21,822 bases of DNA from Candidatus Omnitrophota bacterium (lineage in GTDB: Bacteria; Omnitrophota; Gorgyraeia; 2-02-FULL-51-18). A model generated the notes under the pieces. That model made no database searches and was not told the DNA's origin. It saw nothing but the letters and a program-made list of their open reading frames with translations. The stretch lies in the NCBI GenBank assembly GCA_023247955.1, contig JAHFFL010000002.1, positions 1-21,822 on the forward strand, given 5' to 3'. Numbering within the stretch: position 1 is the stretch's first letter; each line of letters begins with the position of its first letter. The position numbers and the translations under genes were made by a program. Positions 13,763-21,822 of this stretch are shown here, one piece after another.

Positions 13763-15886
13763 ATGAGGTTTTTTGCGCTTGTTTTCTTTTTGATTTTTTC
13801 GCTGGTGTACCCAAGTTTGCTCTGTGCCGCCGAATCGGTTTCGCCGAAAACGACGGATGGGGAGCACGCGCCGGTGCAGGTACACGGCGATACCGTCGAG
13901 TATTTTCATGAAGAAGAAAAAGTGGTGGGGACCGGCCATGTTTCCATCGATTACGAAGGAGCGAACCTTACCGCCGACAAAGTCACGGTTTACATGAATT
14001 CAAAACTTGCGGTCGCCGAGGGAAACGTCGTCCTGACGCAAAAAGGCAGCGTGTACAAGGGAGCGAAGGGTGAGTATAATTTCGAGAAAAAAGTCGGCAA
14101 TGTCTCTCAGATGGACGGGTTTATCGAGCCCAGCTTCTACGGGAAGGCCCAAAAAATAGAAAAAGTATCCGACACCCATTACCGGGCCTCGAACGGTTAT
14201 GTCACGACCTGCTGCGGGGACAGCCCTTTCTATAAAATACAGGCCCAGCAGGTGGACATTTATCCCGCGCAGAAGGTGGTGATTAAGAATGCGCTGGTGC
14301 TGGTCAAGGGGATCCCGATTTTTTATATTCCTTATTATGTCCAACCGCTTTTTGATTTCGAGCGTTTTCCGGTGCAGGTGGTACCCGGCAAAAATCTGGA
14401 ATGGGGCGCCTTCCTTCTGAGTAAGTGGAGGTACAACCTGGTCAACACTCCTTCGGTGGAATCCAAGGGAAACATCCTCGTGGATTACCGCGAGCGCCGC
14501 GGCATAGGCGCCGGAGTGGAAAATTATTACCGATCCGATACGTTGGGGCGCGGCGCCGCCAGGTTTTACACTATCGACGACCATGAACCCCCGAAAGGAA
14601 TAGATCCCCAAAGAGACCGCGTGCAGTGGAGACACCAGGCCAGTCTCGGGGAGTCCACGACACTCACGACAGAGCTTAACTCGCTCAGCGATGCGACGGT
14701 GATCAAAGACTTTTTCTTCAGGGAGGAATACGAAAGGAGCGCGTTCCCTGATAACTATGTCTCTTTAATTACCGCGAGACCGGAGTACACGTTCAGCGTG
14801 CTCTATCGCCAGCAATTCGACGATATCTTCTCGGTTGTCGAAAGAACACCAGAGCTGCGCTTCGACACCCACAACCGCCAGTTTGCGGACACCCCGTTTT
14901 ATTTGCGGCAAGAACTGCAGTTTTCCAATCTCAAAAAGCAATTCGCGAATTCTGAAGATAATCTCACCGCGCTTCGCCTGGATGTCAATCATACGCTGAC
15001 CTATGCCGGTCATGTGGGGGCCGTCTCGGTGGCGCCGCATCTTGGGACTCGGCAAACGTATTATTCCCGCGAAACCGCCGGGGACCGCGAGCTTTTGCGC
15101 GGGACGTTTGATCCGGGCGTGGATGTCAGCACGCGTTTTTATAAAGTGTATGACGTGTATGTCAAAAAGTTCGGGCTGGATTACAATCAAATCCGCCACA
15201 CGTTTACGCCAACCGTGAGCTACGATTGGCGGCCAAACCCCACGGTTTCGCGCACGCTGCTCCAGCAGTTTGATTCCCTGGACGCGCTGGATAAAAGGAA
15301 CATTTTGAGGTTTAGTTTTGAGAACAGATTTCAGACAAAAGAACATGACAGTCAGGGCATTCTTACCGCGCGGGAGATTGCAAGAATTATTCCTTTTTTT
15401 GACGCCGATCTTCATACCGGTCGTTTACAGAACATCGGGATTGACGTGGAGCTCAGGCCTTACAGCTGGCTGGGGCTGGAGGGCGATGCTACTTATGACG
15501 CGCAGACGCGGGATTTCGATACGGCGAACGTTGATTTTTATTTGAGCAAGACCGATGCATTTCGTCTTGCCGTGGGGCAGCGGTACGTGCAGAATCAGAG
15601 CAGCCAGACGACTGGCCAGGTCAATTGGAAGCTATCGCCGGATTTGGAAATCAAGGTGTATGAGCGTTACGAGTTTGAAACCAAGGAATCCAAGGAGTTT
15701 GAGTTCATGGTCTCCAAGGCGTTCAGCTGCGTGATTGTCGATTTCACTTACAATCACCGGGAAGGCGACACGTTTTATTTCCTGTTCCGGCTCAAGGGCT
15801 TCCCGAGGGCCTCTTTCGGCCTGAGCCAAGTGTATAACCGGCCGAAGTCGGCCACCCCCTCGCGTTCCTCGTTACTTTCCATTTAG
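13763..15886 (+). CDS. lptD: LPS-assembly protein LptD (OstA/Imp)
   Basis: LptD is the outer-membrane barrel that inserts lipopolysaccharide into the outer leaflet, with LptE as plug. The 707-residue protein has a signal peptide (about residues 1-22, cleaved near CAA-ES), then an OstA/LptA-like periplasmic domain (about 38-130: HGDTVEYFHEEEKVVGTGHV, then DKVTVYMNSKLAVAEGNVVL). The barrel begins at about residue 190, with the family signature IPIFYIPYYVQP near 185-200. Strands rich in alternating Tyr/Phe run to the end. Cysteines in the mature part are Cys150, Cys151 and Cys656, an arrangement unlike the E. coli pattern of disulfide-forming cysteines. The start is ATG 13763, two bases after the ROK stop, with GGGA at 13753-13756. 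It shows that the organism has LPS or a similar glycolipid. Confidence 0.93.
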   Translation: MRFFALVFFLIFSLVYPSLLCAAESVSPKTTDGEHAPVQVHGDTVEYFHEEEKVVGTGHVSIDYEGANLTADKVTVYMNSKLAVAEGNVVLTQKGSVYKGAKGEYNFEKKVGNVSQMDGFIEPSFYGKAQKIEKVSDTHYRASNGYVTTCCGDSPFYKIQAQQVDIYPAQKVVIKNALVLVKGIPIFYIPYYVQPLFDFERFPVQVVPGKNLEWGAFLLSKWRYNLVNTPSVESKGNILVDYRERRGIGAGVENYYRSDTLGRGAARFYTIDDHEPPKGIDPQRDRVQWRHQASLGESTTLTTELNSLSDATVIKDFFFREEYERSAFPDNYVSLITARPEYTFSVLYRQQFDDIFSVVERTPELRFDTHNRQFADTPFYLRQELQFSNLKKQFANSEDNLTALRLDVNHTLTYAGHVGAVSVAPHLGTRQTYYSRETAGDRELLRGTFDPGVDVSTRFYKVYDVYVKKFGLDYNQIRHTFTPTVSYDWRPNPTVSRTLLQQFDSLDALDKRNILRFSFENRFQTKEHDSQGILTAREIARIIPFFDADLHTGRLQNIGIDVELRPYSWLGLEGDATYDAQTRDFDTANVDFYLSKTDAFRLAVGQRYVQNQSSQTTGQVNWKLSPDLEIKVYERYEFETKESKEFEFMVSKAFSCVIVDFTYNHREGDTFYFLFRLKGFPRASFGLSQVYNRPKSATPSRSSLLSI

Positions 15887-15895
15887 GGACTTGTG

Positions 15896-17191
15896 ATGAA
15901 ATTGTCGGTGATCGGATGCGGTTATGTGGGGCTTGTTTCCGGCGCGTGTTTGGCCGCGCTCGGCAACGAGGTGATTTGCGTCGACATCGACAAACGCAAG
16001 ATCGCGCTGCTCAAAAAACAGAAGATGCCGATTTATGAACCGGGTCTCGAGGCCCTGGTGCGCGAGAATTGCCGCAAGCGCCGTTTATCTTTTACTTCAG
16101 ATTTAAAGAGCGCGGTCAGTGGGTCGGACGTGATCTTCATCGCGGTCGGCACGCCGCCGCGGCCGAACGGAGAAGCGGACCTGAGCTTTATCGAAAACGT
16201 AGCCAGGACCATCGCCGAAGAAATGGACTCTTTTAAGATTATCGTGGAAAAAAGCACCGTACCGGTAGAAACCGGCGAGTGGATCAAAAAGACCGTCGAG
16301 CGTTACGCCAAAAAAAGCGCCAAATTTGAAGTGGCTTCGAACCCCGAGTTTTTGCGCGAAGGGACCGCCGTCAAGGATTTCATGAATCCGGACCGGATCA
16401 TTCTGGGCGTCGAGTCCAAGAGGGCCGAGGAGGTTTTAAGGGAAATTTACAGGCCGCTTAAAGCCCCGGTAGTCGCCACCGACATCCGAAGCGCCGAGAT
16501 CATCAAGCACGCGTCGAATTCTTTTTTGGCCACGAAGATTTCTTTTATCAACGCGATCAGCACTATTTGCGACGCCGCAAAGGCCGACGTGGACCAGGTC
16601 GCGCTCGGCGTGGGGCTCGACAAGCGCATCGGACCCGGATTTTTGAACGCCGGCATTGGTTTCGGCGGGTTTTGCTTCCCGAAGGATTTGGCCGCGTTTA
16701 TCCGCATTTCGGAAAAACTGGGGTACAATTTCGAGCTTCTCAAGGCCGTCGAGAAGATTAACCAGGAGCAAAAGCAAGTTTTTTTGAAAAAGATAGAGCA
16801 GGCGATATGGAATGTAAGCTCCAAAACCATCGGCGTGCTAGGGCTGTCGTTCAAGCCGAATACGGACGACATGCGATTCGCCCCGAGCCTCGATATCCTC
16901 CAGGCCCTCCAGGCGCAGGGCGCGAAGATTAAGGCATTTGACCCGCACGCGATGCCGAAGGCAAAAGCACTGCTGAAAGACGTGATGTTTTGCAAAGACA
17001 GTTATTCGGTGTGTCGCGGCAGCGATTGCCTGGCGATCCTGACCGAGTGGGAGGATTTTAGGAAAATGGATTTGAAGAAAGTGAAATCACTTTTAAACCA
17101 GCCGGTGATAGTCGACGGCCGTAATATCTACGACCCAAAAGAAATGCGGGCTCTTGGGTTCAGGTATTTTTCGATGGGAAGACCGTCGTAA
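15896..17191 (+). CDS. ugd: UDP-glucose 6-dehydrogenase
   Basis: This enzyme oxidises UDP-glucose to UDP-glucuronate with two NAD+, in the cytosol. Visible are the Rossmann GxGYVG motif (residues 7-12), the EKSTVPVETG segment, SNPEFLREGTAVKDFMNPDRI, the catalytic cysteine Cys260 in the loop GGFCFPKD, and FKPNTDDMRFAPSLDI at the C-terminal domain. It has 431 residues, the family's usual length. The residue before the catalytic Cys is Phe, where Ser is the common choice (GGSCFPKD). The ATG at 15896 is preferred over the adjacent GTG at 15893 because AGGGA (15885-15889) lies 6 bases upstream. It starts 9 bases after lptD and abuts rmlA, inside the envelope sugar operon. Confidence 0.95.
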   Translation: MKLSVIGCGYVGLVSGACLAALGNEVICVDIDKRKIALLKKQKMPIYEPGLEALVRENCRKRRLSFTSDLKSAVSGSDVIFIAVGTPPRPNGEADLSFIENVARTIAEEMDSFKIIVEKSTVPVETGEWIKKTVERYAKKSAKFEVASNPEFLREGTAVKDFMNPDRIILGVESKRAEEVLREIYRPLKAPVVATDIRSAEIIKHASNSFLATKISFINAISTICDAAKADVDQVALGVGLDKRIGPGFLNAGIGFGGFCFPKDLAAFIRISEKLGYNFELLKAVEKINQEQKQVFLKKIEQAIWNVSSKTIGVLGLSFKPNTDDMRFAPSLDILQALQAQGAKIKAFDPHAMPKAKALLKDVMFCKDSYSVCRGSDCLAILTEWEDFRKMDLKKVKSLLNQPVIVDGRNIYDPKEMRALGFRYFSMGRPS

Positions 17192-17944
17192 ATGGCCGGT
17201 GACCTGAAAGGCGTTATCCTGGCGGGAGGTTTGGGGAAACGTCTGTGGCCGCTCACGAAAATCACAAATAAGCATCTGCTGCCGGTCTATGACAGGCCGA
17301 TGATTTATTACCCGCTCAGCTTGCTTGTGCAGGCCGGGATCAAGGACATCTTGATCGTGACCGGCGGCAATCATGCCGGTGAATTCCTACGGCTTTTAGG
17401 CAACGGCCAGGCCTTCGGTTTGAAGCACATTAATTACGCTTATCAGGAAGGCGAGGGCGGGATCGCCGAGGCACTGGGGTTGGCGCGGCATTTTGCGTTC
17501 GGAAAAAAGATGATCGTCATTCTCGGAGACAATCTTTTTGAGCGGAGCATCAAACCGTACGTGGAGCGTTTCAGGGCGCAGAAGAAAGGCGCGCGCGTGC
17601 TGTTGAAAAAAGTGGAGGATGCCCACCGCTTCGGCGTCGCCGAAGTGCGGGGAAAGCGCATTTTGTCCATTCAGGAAAAGCCCTTGAAACCGAAATCCCA
17701 CTGGGCTGTTACCGGACTTTACATGTATGATCCCGCTGTTTTCAACATTATCCAAACGCTTAAGCCCTCGGCCCGTGGGGAGTTCGAAATTACCGACGTG
17801 AATAACGCGTATGCCCGCAAGAACCAGTTGCAATTTGACACGCTCGACGGCTGGTGGACAGACAGCGGGACCTTTGATTCTCTTTTAAGAGCCAATCAAC
17901 TGGTCGCCCGGCAGGCCAAGACCACCGCCGGCCGAGGAAAATAA
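17192..17944 (+). CDS. rmlA: Glucose-1-phosphate thymidylyltransferase, short type
   Basis: It joins glucose-1-phosphate and dTTP to give dTDP-glucose, the first step of dTDP-rhamnose synthesis. The nucleotide-binding motif is LAGGLGKRLWPLTK (10-23), a variant of the usual GGSGTRLYPLT, followed by NKHLLPVYDRPMIYYPL. The metal/substrate region VILGDN is near 109-114, with EKPL and WWTDSGTFDS in the C-terminal half. The protein is 250 residues, while RmlA of enterobacteria is about 290, so the extra C-terminal part is missing. Such short forms occur as a separate RmlA group. It starts directly after the ugd stop with no gap, and 12 bases separate it from rmlB. A UDP-glucose pyrophosphorylase-like specificity cannot be fully excluded, but the context favours dTDP-glucose. 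Confidence 0.9.
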   Translation: MAGDLKGVILAGGLGKRLWPLTKITNKHLLPVYDRPMIYYPLSLLVQAGIKDILIVTGGNHAGEFLRLLGNGQAFGLKHINYAYQEGEGGIAEALGLARHFAFGKKMIVILGDNLFERSIKPYVERFRAQKKGARVLLKKVEDAHRFGVAEVRGKRILSIQEKPLKPKSHWAVTGLYMYDPAVFNIIQTLKPSARGEFEITDVNNAYARKNQLQFDTLDGWWTDSGTFDSLLRANQLVARQAKTTAGRGK

Positions 17945-17956
17945 AAGGCCTTATCG

Positions 17957-18961
17957 ATGAAGGTTTTGATCACTGGAGGGGCGGGGTTCATCGGCTCCCA
18001 TCTGGTCCGGTTGTGGCTTCGCGAGCAGCCCTCCATTTCAATCGTAAACCTCGATAAATTGACCTACAGCGGGGATCTCGCGCGGCTTGAGGAAGTGGGC
18101 GCGGATCGCCGTTACCGTTTCTTTCAAGGCGATGTCTGCGACGCAAGCGCCGTCGACGAGGCGATGGAGGGCTGCGAGGGCATCGTTCATCTGGCTGCCG
18201 AGACTCACGTAGACCGTTCGCTTCTCGACGGCAAGGCCTTCATCGATACCAATGCTTACGGGACCTACGTGCTTTTGGAGACTGCCCGGAAAAAAGGCGT
18301 AAAAAAATTTCTGACCGTGAGCACCGATGAAGTCTACGGCAGCCGCGAAAAAGGCCATTTCACCGAAAAAGATCCCCTAAATCCCACAAGTCCGTACTCC
18401 ATCACGAAGGCCGCGGCGGATTTTCTGACTCAGTCTTACGCGGCCACTTACGGTTTGCATGCGGTGGTCACTCGGGGTTCCAACACCTTCGGCCCTTTTC
18501 AGTACCCTGAGAAAGTGATTCCGTTGTTTGTTTCCAAGGCACTCTCCGGAAAAAAACTGCCGCTTTACGGCGACGGCCTGCATGTCCGGAACTGGCTTGC
18601 TGTCGAGGACCATTGCCGCGCGATTCTTCTGGCGTTCCGAAAAGGCCGCAAAGGGGAGGCGTACAACATTTCTTCCGATACGGAGATGACGAATCGCGAG
18701 TTGACCCGCCGGATTTTGAAACTGCTCGATAAACCCGCTTCTTGCATACAGCCGGTTAAGGATAGGCCCGGCCATGACCGGCGCTATGCGATCAGTTCGA
18801 GGAAACTACGGGCGTTGGGTTGGAAAGAGCGATTTCCTTTTGAAGAAGCGCTGCGTGACACTGTCCAGTGGTATTGCCAAAATGTGTCCTGGTGGAAATC
18901 CATCGTCGAAAAATCACGCGATTTCAGGACCTATTACGCAAAGGCCTATGGGAATGGCTGA
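17957..18961 (+). CDS. rmlB: dTDP-glucose 4,6-dehydratase
   Basis: It converts dTDP-glucose into dTDP-4-keto-6-deoxyglucose using bound NAD+. This is an extended short-chain dehydrogenase of 334 residues. The Rossmann motif GGAGFIGSH is at 7-15, KLTYSGD at 34-40 and HLAAETHVDRS at 78-88. The catalytic Thr-Asp-Glu triad is at 123-125 in STDEVYG, the YxxxK pair is Tyr147 and Lys151, and the substrate loop NTFGPFQYPEKVIPLF follows. All dehydratase residues are present, so it should be active. The ATG at 17957 follows AAAAGG (17943-17948) at 8 bases. The 3' end overlaps rmlD by 8 bases. Confidence 0.94.
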   Translation: MKVLITGGAGFIGSHLVRLWLREQPSISIVNLDKLTYSGDLARLEEVGADRRYRFFQGDVCDASAVDEAMEGCEGIVHLAAETHVDRSLLDGKAFIDTNAYGTYVLLETARKKGVKKFLTVSTDEVYGSREKGHFTEKDPLNPTSPYSITKAAADFLTQSYAATYGLHAVVTRGSNTFGPFQYPEKVIPLFVSKALSGKKLPLYGDGLHVRNWLAVEDHCRAILLAFRKGRKGEAYNISSDTEMTNRELTRRILKLLDKPASCIQPVKDRPGHDRRYAISSRKLRALGWKERFPFEEALRDTVQWYCQNVSWWKSIVEKSRDFRTYYAKAYGNG

Positions 18962-19862
18962 AGTCCTTTTGACCGGCGCTTCGGGGCTTTTGGGTAAGGC
19001 ACTCCTCCGGTGTCTGGCCGCGGATTATTCGGTCACGGCTATTTCAAAAAGTGGGGCCGAAGCCACCGTCCCGTGCGACATCACCGAAGAAAAAGGCATC
19101 GCGGACCTGTTTGGCTCCCGTCCCTTTGATCTCGTGATCCATACCGCGGCGTATTCGGACGTCGACGGCTGTGAGAACAATCCGGAGTTGGCGCACCGCG
19201 TGAACGCGCTCGGCACGCGGCACTTGGCTCTCGAATGCGCAAAGCGGGATATTCCGTTTATTTATATAAGCACCGATTATGTATTTGACGGCCGCAAGGC
19301 CGCACCGTATGAGGAAAAAGACAGGGCTTGTCCGGTGAACGTCTACGGGATGACGAAACTCGAAGGGGAACACTGCGCGCGGCTGGCGAGGAAATCGGTG
19401 GTGTTGCGGACAAGCTGGCTTTTTGGCCGCGGGGCAAACTCAAACTTCGTGAATGCGATGCTTGAGCGCCTGAAAAAAGAGAGCTTCGTTTCCGTGCTCG
19501 ATGATCAGGAGGGAGCGCCGACTTACGCCGGGGATTTGTCCCGCGCGATTTGTCGACTCGCGGCTTATGCGCTGGGTCCTTCCGCGGATTTTTCACCGCG
19601 CGGGGGAAGTCTGTTTCATGTCTGTAATTCGGGGAGCGCGACCCGTCACGCGATGACGGTTCTCATGAAAGAACTTTTGGGTCTTAAACACGTGCGTATC
19701 GAAAAGGCCGAAAGGGCATCTATCCCGGGACGTGTGGCGATACGTCCGAGCCATTCGGTGATGTCGCCGAGACGTTTCGAAAATTTTTTTGGCGAACGCA
19801 TGAGACCGTGGGAAGAAGGGCTTAAAGACTACCTGCGGGAAACCGCCGTATGCGCGCGCTAA
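18954..19862 (+). CDS. rmlD: dTDP-4-dehydrorhamnose reductase
   Basis: The last enzyme of dTDP-L-rhamnose synthesis, a NAD(P)H-dependent short-chain reductase of 302 residues. Visible are the cofactor motif TGASGLLGKAL (7-17), HTAAYSDVDGCENNPELA (63-80, the RmlD signature), STDYVFDG (106-113) and YxxxK as Tyr131 and Lys135 in YGMTKLEGE. The reading frame stays open far upstream inside rmlB, but the family beginning sets the start. The ATG at 18954 follows AAAGG (18940-18944) at 9 bases. The ATG two codons earlier (18948) is only three bases from it. It overlaps rmlB by 8 bases and the next gene by 13. Its normal substrate is made by RmlC, which is not encoded in the window. Confidence 0.93.
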   Translation: MAEVLLTGASGLLGKALLRCLAADYSVTAISKSGAEATVPCDITEEKGIADLFGSRPFDLVIHTAAYSDVDGCENNPELAHRVNALGTRHLALECAKRDIPFIYISTDYVFDGRKAAPYEEKDRACPVNVYGMTKLEGEHCARLARKSVVLRTSWLFGRGANSNFVNAMLERLKKESFVSVLDDQEGAPTYAGDLSRAICRLAAYALGPSADFSPRGGSLFHVCNSGSATRHAMTVLMKELLGLKHVRIEKAERASIPGRVAIRPSHSVMSPRRFENFFGERMRPWEEGLKDYLRETAVCAR

Positions 19863-20818
19863 TCACGGGCGTTACGGGGTTTGTCGGAAGCCACCTGGCC
19901 GAGTTTTTGCTGGCTAAAAGGGGAATGAAAGTGATCGGCGTCGGACGTTCTCCAAGGGCCCTCGCGCTGAAGGGCCGCTTGAAGGAGGTGCCCGGCAAGT
20001 TTAGCTATTGTCAGGCGGACCTCATGGATTTTTCAGCAGCCAAGCGCGCGCTTAAAATTTACCGGCCCGACCGGATATTTCATCTGGCGGGCGTGTCCTC
20101 GGTCAGAGAGTCTTGGAAAGATCCGGCGCGCGCCCTGCAGGTTAATATTCAAGGTCAACTCAATCTCTTTGAAGCGGTCCGCGAGCTTGGAATTCGTCCG
20201 CGGATTCAGATTGCCGGCTCCAGCGAAGTCTACGGAGAAGTTCCAGACAGTTGCCGGATGCTTGACGAGCGCGCCCCTTTTAAACCGCTCAGTCCCTACG
20301 GCATGTCGAAGGCGATACAAGATCTTTTGGTCCGCCAGTATTTCCGGAGTTCTCAGTTTCCGGTAGTTGTCACGCGGGCTTTTCCCCATACGGGTCCGCG
20401 TCAGGATGCGGGTTTTGTGGCCAGCAACTTTGCCAAACAAATCGCGCGGATTGAAGCGGGAAAACAAAAACCGGTGCTGCGAGTGGGAAATCTCAAGCTG
20501 ATTAGGGATTTTACGGACGTGCGTGATATAGTACGGGCCTATTGGTTGGCGCTGGAAAAAGGGGAGTCCGGAGAAGCCTACAACATTTGTAGTGGTGAGG
20601 GGCTTGAGCTTCGCCGCATTGTCGAATTTTATGTGAGGGCCTGTTTCGTGAAAGTAAAAGTCGCGCAGGATTCTTCGAGACTCAGGTTGAAAGAACCACT
20701 GCGGGTCGTGGGTGATCCGAAAAAATTCATGGCCCGTACCAGCTGGAGGCCTGTGATTGACTTGGAAACCACGTTGGCCGATCTTTTGAATTATTGGAGG
20801 AAAGAAGTTGCCCCTTAA
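19850..20818 (+). CDS. GDP-4-keto-6-deoxymannose reductase-like SDR epimerase
   Basis: A 322-residue extended short-chain dehydrogenase of the GDP-mannose 4,6-dehydratase/RMD group. The Rossmann motif is TGVTGFVGSH (6-15). HLAGVSSVRESW is at 78-89 and GSSEVYGE at 123-130. The YxxxK pair is Tyr150 and Lys154. The segment HTGP-RQDAGFVASNFAKQIA with the following IARIE is close to RMD, which reduces GDP-4-keto-6-deoxymannose to GDP-D-rhamnose. The N-terminal glycine loop lacks the Asp-Gly of the usual GMD motif (GITGQDGSY), which also favours RMD over GMD. A separate GMD would be needed and is not here. The ATG at 19850 lies within the end of rmlD. The exact sugar is uncertain; the group assignment is good. 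Confidence 0.82.
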   Translation: MRALITGVTGFVGSHLAEFLLAKRGMKVIGVGRSPRALALKGRLKEVPGKFSYCQADLMDFSAAKRALKIYRPDRIFHLAGVSSVRESWKDPARALQVNIQGQLNLFEAVRELGIRPRIQIAGSSEVYGEVPDSCRMLDERAPFKPLSPYGMSKAIQDLLVRQYFRSSQFPVVVTRAFPHTGPRQDAGFVASNFAKQIARIEAGKQKPVLRVGNLKLIRDFTDVRDIVRAYWLALEKGESGEAYNICSGEGLELRRIVEFYVRACFVKVKVAQDSSRLRLKEPLRVVGDPKKFMARTSWRPVIDLETTLADLLNYWRKEVAP

Positions 20819-21822
20819 CAAGCTTTGCCACCAGATACGGACAAAACGGGCGCAGATAGCGGTCGTGGGGCTCGGTTATGTCGGCCTGCCGCTTGCGATC
20901 GCTTTTGCTAAGAAAGGTTTTAAGGTCACCGGGATTGACATTGACCGCCGAAAAATCACCTCGCTTATGATGGGTAAGTCTTATGTCTTGGATGTTCGCC
21001 AAGCCGACTTGCGTGCGGCCTTGCGCCGCCGTCGTTTCAAAGCGAGCTTTCACTACGCGCCGGTTTCCTCCTCGGATGTCGTGATTATCTGCGTTCCGAC
21101 GCCTTTGAGCAAGACCAAGGAGCCTGACATCTCATTTGTCGTGCAGGCGACAAAATCCATTTTGCGCCACTTGAAGAAAGGGCAGCTCGTGGTCCTGGAG
21201 AGCACCACCTATCCCGGCACTACCGAGGAGGTCATGATGCCGCTTTTGCAGAAATCGGGTTTGAGCGTGGAGAAGGATTTCTTTTTGGCGTTTTCCCCCG
21301 AGCGAGTGGATCCCGGTAATAAAAAGTATCCGATTACCTCGATCCCGAAAGTGGTAGGCGGAATCGGACCGGCGTCCAGTCTGGCCGCAAAGACGCTGTA
21401 TGGGAGCGTGATGCGCCGCGTGGTTCCCGTGTCTTCCGCAAGGACCGCCGAGATGACCAAGCTTTTGGAAAACACGTTTCGCAGCGTCAATGTCGGGCTC
21501 ATCAACGAAATCGCTCTGATGTGCCACCGGCTCGGCGTGGACATTTGGGAAGTGATCGGCGCGGCCAAGACCAAGCCGTTTGGTTTTATGGCGTTTTATC
21601 CGGGTCCGGGGATAGGGGGGCACTGTCTTCCGATAGACCCGCTTTATCTCTCGTGGACATCCCGCCTGCACGGCTTCACGGCACGAATGATTGATCTGGC
21701 GGCTCTGGTGAACCAGGAAATGCCGGTCCATGTTGTCGAGCGCGTCGCTTACCTTTTGAATTTGAAACAGCATTCGCTTAAAAATGCCGAGATTCTGGTG
21801 CTCGGAGTGGCCTACAAACGGG
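20808..21822 (+). CDS. UDP-N-acetylglucosamine 6-dehydrogenase family, WbpA/TviB type (3' end outside window)
   Basis: The first 338 residues of a UDP-sugar 6-dehydrogenase, open to the right edge. The Rossmann motif is VVGLGYVGLPLA (19-30), then CVPTPLSKTKEPD, ESTTYPGTTEE, FSPERVDPGN and KLLENTFRSVNVGLINEIA. The catalytic Cys273 sits in GPGIGGHCLPID, and KPFGFMAFYPGPG is the mark of the WbpA/TviB branch rather than the UDP-glucose branch. It would oxidise UDP-GlcNAc or a relative to the uronic acid for a surface polysaccharide. The start is a TTG at 20808, chosen because GGAGG (20796-20800) lies 7 bases upstream. The ORF overlaps the preceding gene by 11 bases. It is the second UDP-sugar dehydrogenase of this operon, after ugd. 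Confidence 0.9.
   Translation, partial: MPLNKLCHQIRTKRAQIAVVGLGYVGLPLAIAFAKKGFKVTGIDIDRRKITSLMMGKSYVLDVRQADLRAALRRRRFKASFHYAPVSSSDVVIICVPTPLSKTKEPDISFVVQATKSILRHLKKGQLVVLESTTYPGTTEEVMMPLLQKSGLSVEKDFFLAFSPERVDPGNKKYPITSIPKVVGGIGPASSLAAKTLYGSVMRRVVPVSSARTAEMTKLLENTFRSVNVGLINEIALMCHRLGVDIWEVIGAAKTKPFGFMAFYPGPGIGGHCLPIDPLYLSWTSRLHGFTARMIDLAALVNQEMPVHVVERVAYLLNLKQHSLKNAEILVLGVAYKR

Noticed and set aside
14765..15415. Minus-strand open frame of 216 codons opposite lptD
   Set aside because: It has no motif or promoter, and the plus-strand LptD frame is continuous with its barrel.
18774..18953. Upstream extension of rmlD into rmlB (60 more codons)
   Set aside because: The family begins at MAEVLLTGASG; the extension has no homologous character and lies in the well-supported rmlB frame.
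20033..20821. Minus-strand open frame of 262 codons
   Set aside because: It is antisense to the RMD-like gene, shows no recognisable domain, and follows from GC-rich codon use.

Overview
The window is 21.8 kb of dense bacterial DNA. Nineteen complete protein genes and two cut by the window edges (hflX at the 5' end, a UDP-sugar dehydrogenase at the 3' end) are all on the + strand, and no gap exceeds about 130 bases. Many neighbours overlap by 8 to 16 bases. There is no tRNA, rRNA, CRISPR array, transposase or phage gene. The organism has an outer membrane (a full LptD with signal peptide), a bacterial acetyl-CoA carboxylase, HrcA/CIRCE heat-shock control and cyclic-di-GMP signalling. The HrcA/CIRCE plus LptD combination, the gene order and the moderate-to-high GC would suit an uncultured diderm lineage such as Candidatus Omnitrophota or a relative. 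That placement is inference from gene content, not from a marker tree.

Region 1 (1-5428) is the protein-quality block. The 3' part of hflX is followed by a promoter with a perfect CIRCE operator, then hrcA-grpE-dnaK-dnaJ and a small FmdB-type zinc-ribbon gene. HrcA is about 70 residues shorter than usual, and the loss is internal.

Region 2 (5429-7954) begins with a 93-base palindromic element that can fold either as one long imperfect hairpin or as a cloverleaf. A tightly overlapping trio follows: a VanZ-like membrane protein, a DUF1015 protein and a family-2 glycosyltransferase.

Region 3 (7955-12748) starts with an extended -10 promoter and holds accD, an orphan MsmX/UgpC-type ABC ATPase and two overlapping membrane-bound GGDEF proteins. 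One has the RxxD inhibitory-site motif and the other does not.

Region 4 (12741-21822) is the cell-envelope sugar block behind a second extended -10 promoter: ROK sugar kinase, lptD, UDP-glucose dehydrogenase, rmlA, rmlB, rmlD, a GDP-4-keto-6-deoxymannose reductase-like gene and a WbpA/TviB-type dehydrogenase. Together these would make activated uronic acids and deoxy sugars for a surface polysaccharide, next to the gene that exports LPS. rmlC is absent from its usual place.

I found no convincing wholly new system. The best leads are the 93-base element, the shortened HrcA, the lone CIRCE half-site at the dnaJ-fmdB junction, the repeated AGGCCT motif at start sites, and the paired diguanylate cyclases with different feedback motifs.
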